NCBI GenBank assembly: GCA_003149835.1
Contig: QAMX01000025.1
Span: 1-12,009, forward strand
Length of the DNA: 12,009 nt
Direction of reading: 5' to 3'
Source: Clostridiales bacterium
GTDB taxonomy: Bacteria; Bacillota; Clostridia; Oscillospirales; QAMX01
The notes below the pieces were generated by a model. The model was not told the origin of the DNA. It saw only the letters and a list, made by a program, of their open reading frames with translations, and did no database searches. Shown here one piece after another: positions 6,630-12,009 of this stretch (positions are counted from its first letter, which is position 1; every line of letters begins with the position of its first letter). Position numbers and translations under genes: made by a program.

Positions 6630-6773
6630 ATGGATTGCCACAATCAACAGAATCAGAACAACCGCAACAACCAGAACCAGAAAAATCAGCAGAACCAGAA
6701 AAACCGCAACAATAACCAGAACCAGCAGAACCGCAACGACCAGAATCAGAACCAGAACCAGAACAACCGCTAA
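6630..6773 (+). CDS. 47-residue Asn/Gln-rich low-complexity peptide
   Basis: ATG at 6630-6632 follows AAAGGAGG with a 8-base spacer, one of the best ribosome binding sites in the window, and the frame ends at TAA 6771-6773. The product starts MDCHNQQNQNN. Of its 47 residues 21 are Asn and 15 Gln; the rest are mainly Arg and Lys spaced through it, with a single Cys at position 3. The coding DNA is a run of AAC/AAT and CAG codons, so it is an imperfect trinucleotide repeat. A strong terminator follows at 6887. It has no match to a family I can name; Asn/Gln-rich small proteins occur among spore-coat and gamma-type SASP proteins of spore-formers, which with the SigK-like motif makes a spore role a guess worth testing. 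The frame is too short for usual gene callers and a longer overlapping frame rich in Thr and Arg is its shadow. Confidence 0.8.
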   Translation: MDCHNQQNQNNRNNQNQKNQQNQKNRNNNQNQQNRNDQNQNQNQNNR

Positions 6774-6886
6774 AACCGGACCATATCGTTTCCGGCCTTT
6801 GGGCGGCGTATCCGCGCGGCTCTCTTTACATGACCGGAAACGAGACATCCATTGTTTCCACCGCAAACCTGAAACTGCAAATTTTT

Positions 6887-6938
6887 GAGACAAAGGGGCC
6901 GGATATCTGATCAGGCCCCTTTGTCTCCGCTCTTTTTT
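6887..6938 (+). terminator. intrinsic terminator after the Asn/Gln-rich gene
   Basis: A 14-bp perfect stem, GAGACAAAGGGGCC (6887-6900) with its complement at 6914-6927, has a 13-base loop and is followed by a T-run at 6932-6938. It is oriented for rightward transcription and lies 113 bases past the stop of the peptide gene. The bases between hold no recognisable gene. Confidence 0.88.
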
Positions 6939-7003
6939 TCTGCCGTCGCCATACCGGCGCTCCGGCGGGATGGTTCTCCATGACCGCACAGAGCGAAAAA
7001 AAC

Positions 7004-7397
7004 CTGTAACGGTTGTGTGGACTAACTCTCGAAAAACGGACAAAGCAAAACAATGTCCTCTGTTGTAAAATAGAAATATCTGCAACAGGAGGTATTGTCA
7101 TGTCAAAAGGTCTACGAAGGGCGAGCTGTTGAGCGAGGATGTGTTTCCCCGAAACGCAGCAGGAGAAACGAACGATCAAATCAAAGATTCGTAATCCGTC
7201 AGAATCGCAAAGTCCATCTACGCCGCATGGACTTTGCTTATCGTGCCAAGGCGGAACAAGCCGTGGCTGAGTATGTCTCGTTCTACAATGACTGGGTCCC
7301 TTTTATGTGTCCGTTAGATTGGGATCGCTCCAATCGACGCAGAACCGCTTTGCGGAGTGCAGAGGAAACTGTTAAAATTATCTCCAATGCAGGGTAA
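7004..7397 (+). mobile_element. decayed IS3-like insertion sequence, internal deletion
   Basis: The left part looks like an IS end and leader (TGTGTGGACTAACTCTCGAA from 7014), then an AGGAGG site and an ATG at 7100. The first frame, SKRSTKGELLSEDVF-like, is readable only if one A is restored in the AAAA run after the ATG, and it stops at a TAA near 7190. A different frame then carries MDFAYRAKAEQAVAEYVSFYNDW, which resembles the C-terminal end of an IS3-family OrfB transposase (integrase core tail AEYVxFYNxxRP). The DDE core between the two is absent. So the orfA start is joined to the orfB end by a large deletion plus a frameshift, and the element cannot transpose by itself. I do not see a matching right inverted repeat; it seems cut off close to 7400. 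Assignment to IS3/IS150 type is from residue pattern only. Confidence 0.65.
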
Positions 7398-7433
7398 AAA
7401 ACATCCGAAAGGAAAATTTCCTTTCGGATGTTT
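7396..7433 (-). terminator. intrinsic terminator at the end of the hydrolase/Dabb unit
   Basis: Bases 7399-7415 pair perfectly (17 bp) with 7417-7433 about the single central base 7416, core CATCCGAAAGGAAA. On the minus strand a six-base T-run overlaps and follows the stem (A-run at 7396-7401 on the plus strand). It lies directly after the end of Dabb homology and so fits as the original terminator of that leftward unit rather than part of the IS. Confidence 0.75.
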
Positions 7434-7458
7434 GAAAACCGCCGCTCTTATCTTGCTG

Positions 7459-7748
7459 CATTTCATGGTCAACAGAGGGCCTGGAAATTTTGACGACCTT
7501 GACAACTCCCCTAACTTTCAGATGTTCAGGGGGTATAGGCGCGTGTAGGGCTTCCATGCCGGAAAGCTCAGAGATAAGGCAGACATTAAACTCGCCACCG
7601 TTAACATTTGTTCCAGCTTCCGCGGAGACAAGATCCAAGACTATGCCCTCAACGCGCTCAATCATTGCCTTATTTTTGCAATATTTTCCTGCTTTGCGCC
7701 TCCCTCAGCCCCATCTTTCAACTTCCAAAAGGCGATGTGTTTTTTTAT
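7459..7748 (-). pseudogene. frameshifted Dabb-domain (stress-responsive A/B barrel) gene
   Basis: Two minus-strand frames together spell a Dabb domain (PF07876 type, normally about 100 residues). The first, from about 7748, reads KHIAFWKLKDGAEGGAKQEN and ends at TGA 7662-7664. The second takes over at 7665 (MIERVEG) and includes GTNVNGGEFNVCLISE and PPEHLKVRGVVKVVK, ending with SVDHEM near 7459, where a DYEM-like end is usual. One missing base at about 7665 joins the two parts exactly as the family requires. The expected start codon reads ATA (7746-7748), and the expected stop position is CAG, letting the second frame run on to 7378. Dabb proteins are small dimeric ferredoxin-like-fold proteins of mostly unknown function. 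It begins about 22 bases after the hydrolase stop, so it was probably the last gene of that operon. Three separate lesions argue for real decay over a single sequencing error. Confidence 0.75.
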
Positions 7749-7770
7749 TCTGCATATTCTGAATTATTTT

Positions 7771-10569
7771 TTAAAATTTCACAACAGCAGCGCCAAAGCC
7801 AAGCGGAGAAAAAATCGGTGCTTCCGACCAATATTTCTTGTTGTTGTAATCTGCCGGGCCGATGCTCCGTTCTTCGCCGTGGGTCAGGTGGAGAGGTCCA
7901 AGAAGGTTTCTAAGTGTGTTTACAACGCGGATCTCAATTGTATTTTCTCCCGGGAGGACAAGGTCGGAGATGTCCCGTTTCCACGGAGCCCCCATCAAAG
8001 GTTCGGCCGCTTTGCCGTTGACTATAATTGCCGCTGCTGCCATATGAGGGTCAAGAATTTCCAGCTCTGCTCTCTCAACGCCGTAGGGTAACTCAAAACT
8101 GTTTTTGAGCTTCAGCTCTCCGGCAAAGAACGGATATCCGCGGAGCTCAAAGCCGTCTGTCTGCTTTGAAAACGCGGAGAGAGGGCGCAGAACTCGTTCA
8201 TTCGTATTTTCAACGAAACAGGAGAAATTGCCAATAAGATAGACATCCTCAATCGTGGGAGTACGACGCCCGGAAACACTGCAGATTAAAATCTCATTTT
8301 CTCCGTCGGAAACTGCTTCAGAGCCATCAAAACATAGAAATGCACTGTCAAGGAAGATTCCGTCCCGGCGTGTCAGTGGCTTGCCGTTCAAAAATGCAGA
8401 GCAAAGCTCTCCGGCTTCAAAGGCCACGCGAAAACTTTTTTTTGCCTCAGAGTTCAGGTTTTCTGCCCTAAATGTGTAGCGGAGAGTTGTTCGAATATTG
8501 TCTGCTGAGATTCCTGTTGTGTCGCCGGTGGAAGTTTGCCATTCGGAGGTTCTTCGGTGAGATTTTTCTGCTGCGGCAAGATCTCGGATGTCTGCTGAGT
8601 ATCCCGGTGCGCTCCAATCACCGGACTCTATGCGGAGAGAGCATCGGTCAAGATTTACACAGTTTTTCTCGTGTCTAAGCTGAACCGTGGAGTCAAGCAG
8701 CCAATTTCCGGAGATTTCAAGCTGATCGGCAAAATCTGCCTGTGTTGGGGGATTCGGCGCCTCATCTGTCTCTTCCGTAACAACAAAGGCGCCAGGGGCA
8801 AGGCAGAAGGTTTCTCCCGGGGCAAGGACGACTTCTTTTCCTGTTATAAGGTCAGTGAATTTTATGTTGCGGGGGAGAAGGGAGGAAATTTCAACCGGTT
8901 TTTCCCGGCTGGGGTTTGCTGCAAGGCCAAAGGCGATGCCGTCGATGTCAAAATACTTGAACCAACAGGGGGCGGAAATTTCAAACTCATTTTCTTGGGC
9001 AAGGATTTCCGCCAAAGCTTCTACGGAGAGAGTCTCTGCTCCCGGCCAGGGCTTTTCAACGGCAAAGAGCCTGCCGCCGGAGGCCACAAACTTTTCCAAA
9101 AGCTCCCGGGATAAATCCATGACGTCTGTAACCCCCGGGAGAATGACGGTGTCATATTTCATTTTGCCGACACAAAACTTTCCGTCTTCAACGGCGGCAT
9201 AGTCCCTAAAATAACTCTCACCAATATAGTGAAAGAAAATTCCTTTGTTCGCAAGCTCGTAGTAAAGCTTTTCGGAGAGGGTTTGCAGAGCTTCTGCTGG
9301 AGCAGTGTTTCCGGGAACATAGGAACACCATGCCGTGACAATGGGATCCAAAACACAGATGTGAACTCTGTCATGGCCGGAGGCAAGGAGCCTGCAGGCC
9401 TTTGCAACCCCGTCCTCAACCGTTTTTCCGTAATACCACCATGGCTGCTGATATTGGTTATAGGGCGGGCAGTCTCTCTTGTTACTTTCGGCAAGGGAAT
9501 AGTGGGAAATATGCGGCACGAACATATCAACGCCTCGGGAGAGCAGCTGACCGTACATCCAACGGCGGTCGCTGATTGTGACGCCCTGACCGCTGACCCC
9601 AAAACATTCACACATTGTCCGCTCACGCCCAAGCTGCTGAGAGACGCTTGAACAGCGGAGGTGAATCCACGGGGCATAGAGCCCCAGCCCCAGGTGGTCT
9701 GTGCCGGGGATGTGCTCGTATTCGTAATGGCGCATGACGTCCGCAGTGCAACGGATTATGTTCTTCAAGTCATCTTCCCACTCATAGTGACCGGTCAGCT
9801 TAAGTCCATTTTGGGCGCACCAATCAAACAGTGGTTTTCCCCAGGAGCGGCTGTATAGCTCTGCAACCGTGAACCAAAACTGCTTTCTGACAGTTCGGAA
9901 ATCCCCCTCGTCACGGAAGAGAGAGGCGAGTTCAGGGAGTAAATCCTCTCCCCAAAGCTCAAAGTAGAGTGGGAGTAAGTCATCAGACCAAGGTACATAG
10001 TCATTTTTATCGTAGGCACTGGCATATTGCGGTTCGTCAAAGAAAACTCCGGGGCATGAGTTTCCGAAAAATTCTCCGCAATCTTTTTTGTATCTTTCGT
10101 GGACAATTTGGATGAAGTCCTGGGTTGTCCTTTTTGACAACTGATCCGTGATGTGGCCAAAGCCAACACAAAAAGCCTCCGTTCCATCGGAGGTGCGGGC
10201 AATTTCTCCGGGAATGGGGAAAATATCTGCCGGGACAAGAGAGAGCTTTTTTGAGATGTTTTTGCCGCCAAGGCTCTCAACAGCCCCTTCTGCTCTGCCG
10301 CTGGGCCAGTTCATCTCATCGTAAATCCAAGCTTCAAGCCCTAATTCCTGAGCGGTTTTCATGCAGTAGTGCATTCTGTCCATCCAAATATTGGACATAT
10401 ACGGTGTTTTCAAGTTGCCTCTGGCGTGAAGAAAAACACCTCCAAAGCCGCCCATTTTAAATTCGAGAAGCTGGCGGAAAAGCTCAGATTCCTTGAGTTC
10501 GCCATTCAGCGACCAAAATGCCATGGGGCGGTACTGGGATTGGGCTTCGCTCTTGAATTTTTCGTTCAT
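7771..10569 (-). CDS. large GH106-like (alpha-L-rhamnosidase-like) glycoside hydrolase
   Basis: The 932-residue protein has the N-terminal signature of GH106-type and related large hydrolases: YRPMAFWSLNGELKESEL (13-30), GGFGGVFLHARG (40-51), then LEAWIYDEMNWPSGRAEG (78-95). Further barrel motifs are CPGVFFDEPQYA (172-183) and LTGHYEWED (258-266), whose acidic residues are candidate catalytic groups. The C-terminal third contains jelly-roll beta domains, for example LKNSFELPYGVERAELEI and the ending region VNGKAAEPLMGAPWKRDIS. No signal peptide is visible, so it probably acts in the cytosol on imported rhamnose- or deoxysugar-containing oligosaccharides; the true substrate is not readable. 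I use ATG 10567-10569, with GGGTG about 10 bases before it; GTG 10579-10581 is an alternative. The gene is complete while genes on both sides are broken. Its base composition is less GC-rich than the transketolase or amidohydrolase genes, which with the nearby IS suggests gain by transfer. Confidence 0.88.
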   Translation of the reverse strand: MNEKFKSEAQSQYRPMAFWSLNGELKESELFRQLLEFKMGGFGGVFLHARGNLKTPYMSNIWMDRMHYCMKTAQELGLEAWIYDEMNWPSGRAEGAVESLGGKNISKKLSLVPADIFPIPGEIARTSDGTEAFCVGFGHITDQLSKRTTQDFIQIVHERYKKDCGEFFGNSCPGVFFDEPQYASAYDKNDYVPWSDDLLPLYFELWGEDLLPELASLFRDEGDFRTVRKQFWFTVAELYSRSWGKPLFDWCAQNGLKLTGHYEWEDDLKNIIRCTADVMRHYEYEHIPGTDHLGLGLYAPWIHLRCSSVSQQLGRERTMCECFGVSGQGVTISDRRWMYGQLLSRGVDMFVPHISHYSLAESNKRDCPPYNQYQQPWWYYGKTVEDGVAKACRLLASGHDRVHICVLDPIVTAWCSYVPGNTAPAEALQTLSEKLYYELANKGIFFHYIGESYFRDYAAVEDGKFCVGKMKYDTVILPGVTDVMDLSRELLEKFVASGGRLFAVEKPWPGAETLSVEALAEILAQENEFEISAPCWFKYFDIDGIAFGLAANPSREKPVEISSLLPRNIKFTDLITGKEVVLAPGETFCLAPGAFVVTEETDEAPNPPTQADFADQLEISGNWLLDSTVQLRHEKNCVNLDRCSLRIESGDWSAPGYSADIRDLAAAEKSHRRTSEWQTSTGDTTGISADNIRTTLRYTFRAENLNSEAKKSFRVAFEAGELCSAFLNGKPLTRRDGIFLDSAFLCFDGSEAVSDGENEILICSVSGRRTPTIEDVYLIGNFSCFVENTNERVLRPLSAFSKQTDGFELRGYPFFAGELKLKNSFELPYGVERAELEILDPHMAAAAIIVNGKAAEPLMGAPWKRDISDLVLPGENTIEIRVVNTLRNLLGPLHLTHGEERSIGPADYNNKKYWSEAPIFSPLGFGAAVVKF

Positions 10570-10688
10570 AAAAGAATACACCCGTTAAAAAAATAATATT
10601 TATTTCAAAACCGTATAGAAAGAGTAGAATTTCGTTTGGCCAATCGGCTGTTTTATTTTGACATTCCCCTCCGGAAAAACCTATGACC

Positions 10689-10901
10689 TCAGGCGTTTCC
10701 GTTTTCCGGTTTAATTTCTGTCTTTCCCTCAGCCGGGGCTTGTGCGGCAGATGATCTGTGTCCCTATTGGATCAATCATCCACCTTATCAACGCCGTTCT
10801 TGACGGATTTGACACCGGTTTTTCCAAGCTCTCTAAACATAGCCAAGACCGCGTCCGGCTTTCTTCCAATCGTTTTTCGTAACTGCCACAATATTTGACA
10901 T
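10689..10901 (-). pseudogene. small gene (about 70 codons) broken by frameshifts
   Basis: Starting at ATG 10899-10901 the minus strand reads MSNIVAVTKNDWKKAGRGLG, then hits TAG at 10833-10835. The next frame continues as FRELGKTGVKSVKNGVDKVD and ends at TGA 10772-10774, at a place where Trp (TGG) would fit. The original frame then resumes with AQAPAEGKTEIKPENGNA and a TGA at 10689-10691. First and last parts are in the same frame, so two compensating shifts of frame plus a nonsense change explain it; alternatively it is one old gene with scattered lesions. The intact form would be a soluble, Lys-rich helix with a Gly-rich turn (GRGLGxxFRELGKT) and an acidic Ala/Pro tail. I think small clostridial proteins of this pattern exist but cannot name one. 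A perfect sigma-A promoter lies 36 bases upstream; the ribosome binding site is poor. It is followed by the hydrolase gene 119 bases later. Confidence 0.55.
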
Positions 10902-10936
10902 CCCAATAAAACCAGCACAGTCTACCTAATAGTTCC

Positions 10937-10965
10937 ATTATATTCTATTGATCGTCCTTTGTCAA
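10937..10965 (-). promoter_or_regulatory. perfect sigma-A consensus promoter
   Basis: On the minus strand TTGACA (10960-10965) and TATAAT (10937-10942) are separated by exactly 17 bases: 12 of 12 consensus positions. Transcription would begin near 10930, about 29 bases before the ATG of the broken small gene, and can read on into the hydrolase gene, because I see no terminator between them. I see no clear operator or catabolite-response element overlapping it. Confidence 0.85.
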
Positions 10966-11256
10966 GTTCGGTGTTTCCTAACCGCGCAGCAGATAGCAAT
11001 GCACTGCACAAAAAATCTTTTCATAAATGTCAGCTCGCTCTGTCATAGAACCACGGCAAGCTCTTTGAACTTTTGGCGCTTTGTTTTGCCGTCGCCAGGG
11101 CAGGCGTTTCGAACAATGGGAAAGTTTTCCACATCGGCACTCAATCGGATTTCTTATTCCCATCAGTATAGCAGCGGGCGGAAAAGAGTTCCTTCTATTC
11201 GTTCAAGAAAGGACGAGGGAACAAGGTTTGCAAGCATGCCTCAAGTGCCGCTGTGT
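10966..11256. other. stretch without a supportable gene
   Basis: No frame on either strand has a ribosome binding site with a believable protein. One minus-strand frame, 10978-11163, reads MGIRNPIECRCGKL and ends TERADIYEKIFCAVHC, but it lacks a ribosome binding site and shows no family pattern I trust. The sequence may be remnants of decayed genes, matching the broken genes next to it. Confidence 0.5.
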
Positions 11257-11574
11257 TCAATGCACCGCAGCGCACATACATCCGCCGCAGCGCCAAGGCC
11301 TGCCGCTCGCTCTGTCAAAGCAGCCGTACCGGTAAGCGCGGCGCACGCTGACGTCAAAGACCTCGCGGCCGTTTTCGCGCAGCAGCCGCTCAAACGACGT
11401 ATCCGCTGTCGTCACGCCCTCGATTTCGACCAAAAGCACGCTGCTGTTCAGATACTCTTTCCACCACGGCTCCGGCCTGCGGGCCGCTTCGCCCTTTCCT
11501 CCGTACGGCGCTGCCAGCAGCAGCGCAACCGCCGCGACCGTCGCTGCCAGCGCGGCAATCCGCCCGCCCCGCAT
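11257..11574 (-). CDS. small exported protein, unknown function
   Basis: ATG 11572-11574 follows AAAGGAG with an 8-base gap, which fixes the start; the frame extends further upstream without such a site. The 105-residue product has a signal peptide-like N-terminus: MRGGR, then a hydrophobic Ala/Val/Leu stretch at about 6-22 and a likely cleavage region before RRPEPWW. The mature part has WWKEYLNSSVLLVEIEGVTT (37-56), a polar middle, and a tail with several Cys (CGGCMC at 96-101). The residues after about 83 read less like a folded protein than the region before, so the original C-terminus may have been replaced by out-of-frame sequence at the edge of the decayed stretch. I do not recognise the family. 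A near-consensus promoter lies 146 bases upstream. It sits between that promoter and sequence without genes and has no partner in the same direction nearby. Confidence 0.6.
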   Translation of the reverse strand: MRGGRIAALAATVAAVALLLAAPYGGKGEAARRPEPWWKEYLNSSVLLVEIEGVTTADTSFERLLRENGREVFDVSVRRAYRYGCFDRASGRPWRCGGCMCAAVH

Positions 11575-11719
11575 ATTGATCGCTCCTTTCCCGCATGCGT
11601 CCGGCAAACGCCAAGGCGCGCGCGGCAAACCGATTGTTTCACGCCGCGTCTTTCCGTTTCCGCGGCCGACGGCCGGAGTGATAGCTGGTAAGCGGTCGAA
11701 AAAAAGCGGTTATGTCAAT

Positions 11720-11748
11720 ATGATAGCATGCGTCATTAACTTTGTCAA
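11720..11748 (-). promoter_or_regulatory. sigma-A promoter upstream of the exported protein gene
   Basis: On the minus strand TTGACA (11743-11748) and TATCAT (11720-11725) are 17 bases apart, 11 of 12 consensus positions. It starts only 6 bases after the stop of the Spo0A-like gene. A second TTGACA (11713-11718) follows it without a matching -10 box. The resulting leader to ATG 11574 would be about 140 bases. Confidence 0.75.
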
Positions 11749-11754
11749 TATATA

Positions 11755-12009
11755 TTAAATATTTTCCGTGGACTCCCGCGCAGAGCGGTCGGCCGCCGCA
11801 GCGGCGCCGCGCGCGGCCTCCCGTTCCTCCTTAGAAGGATGCCGAAGCGCATAGGTAGCCAAGGTCGTGATAAACTCTTTGTTGTTCGGCTTTTCTTCAA
11901 CATGATAGCCGGAGATCTCGTCGTATAATTCCCGGTTTCCATACAGCCAGAAGGCGTTGACCGCTCTGGCGATGCTCTTGTAAACGCCTTTTGTATCGGT
12001 ATGAAATTT
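11755..12009 (-). CDS. C-terminal end of a second Spo0A-domain protein (partial)
   Basis: The visible 84 residues continue off the right edge. KGVYKSIARAVNAFWLYGN (7-25) matches the recognition helix and following turn of the Spo0A effector domain (VERAIRHAIEVAWSRGN in Spo0A), and ISGYH and KPNNKEFITTLATYALRH (40-57) match its GYT and KPTNSEFIAMIADKLR block. A tail rich in Ala, Arg and Glu, about 25 residues, follows before TAA 11755-11757; classical Spo0A has only a short extension there. Whether a receiver domain lies upstream cannot be seen, so it may be Spo0A itself, a paralogue with receiver, or another stand-alone effector. Differences at several normally fixed positions (for example YKSIARAVNAFW where VERAIRHAIEVAW is usual) argue against it being the main Spo0A. 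It is the second member of this family in the window, after the 117-residue one at 4065. Confidence 0.8.
   Translation of the reverse strand, partial: KFHTDTKGVYKSIARAVNAFWLYGNRELYDEISGYHVEEKPNNKEFITTLATYALRHPSKEEREAARGAAAAADRSARESTENI

Noticed and set aside
6630..6773. Trinucleotide-repeat DNA as a possible CRISPR or satellite array
   Set aside because: There are no spacers or constant repeats; the pattern follows Asn/Gln codons within one frame.
6612..7085. 157-codon minus-strand frame, hydrophobic Val/Leu-rich, opposite the Asn/Gln gene
   Set aside because: The hydrophobic repeat is the complement of AAC/CAG codons, and the frame runs through the terminator stem; it has no ribosome binding site.
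7095..7397. 100-codon plus-strand frame as an intact gene
   Set aside because: Its first half is an out-of-frame reading of the orfA start and only its second half resembles a transposase tail, so it is part of the IS remnant.
9229..9651. 140-codon plus-strand frame inside the hydrolase gene
   Set aside because: It has no start signals and lies opposite a well-supported hydrolase domain.
10978..11163. Minus-strand frame starting MGIRNPIECRCGKL, considered as a Com-like zinc-finger protein
   Set aside because: Only one CxC pair is present, the rest does not fit the family, and no ribosome binding site precedes it.

Overview
The window looks like a chromosome segment of an endospore-forming anaerobic Bacillota, class Clostridia, perhaps Oscillospirales-like. 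The reasons are strong AGGAGG-type ribosome binding sites, sigma-A consensus promoters, U-tailed hairpin terminators, two genes for proteins with the Spo0A DNA-binding domain, a split transketolase and a GC-rich core with a visibly less GC-rich insert. The lineage is inferred; no marker gene in the window fixes it.

Region 1 (1-3811) is read leftward. A promoter near 3783-3811 precedes a long leader. It is followed by a membrane-anchored PrsA/SurA-like foldase with a parvulin domain, then the N- and C-terminal halves of a split transketolase. Gaps of only 13 and 18 bases suggest one operon. A large perfect hairpin and a tRNA-Leu(UAG) follow.

Region 2 (4065-5304) is read rightward. It holds a stand-alone Spo0A C-terminal domain protein, a TspO/MBR membrane protein and a 54-residue helical protein, and ends at a strong bidirectional terminator. 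Region 3 (5325-6938) holds a leftward metal-dependent amidohydrolase. Divergent from it is a tiny rightward gene for a 47-residue peptide made almost only of Asn and Gln, preceded by a possible SigK-type promoter and closed by a strong terminator.

Region 4 (about 7004-10965) is accessory and decaying. It holds a deleted IS3-like insertion sequence, a frameshifted Dabb (stress-responsive A/B barrel) gene, an intact 932-residue GH106-like glycoside hydrolase, and upstream of it a small gene broken by frameshifts that still has a perfect consensus promoter. Read leftward, promoter, broken small gene, hydrolase, Dabb remnant and terminator probably formed one transcription unit.

Region 5 (10966-12009) has a stretch without a supportable gene, a small exported protein of unknown function with its own near-consensus promoter, and at the right edge the C-terminal end of a second Spo0A-domain protein. 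I see no CRISPR array, rRNA or recognised defence system.
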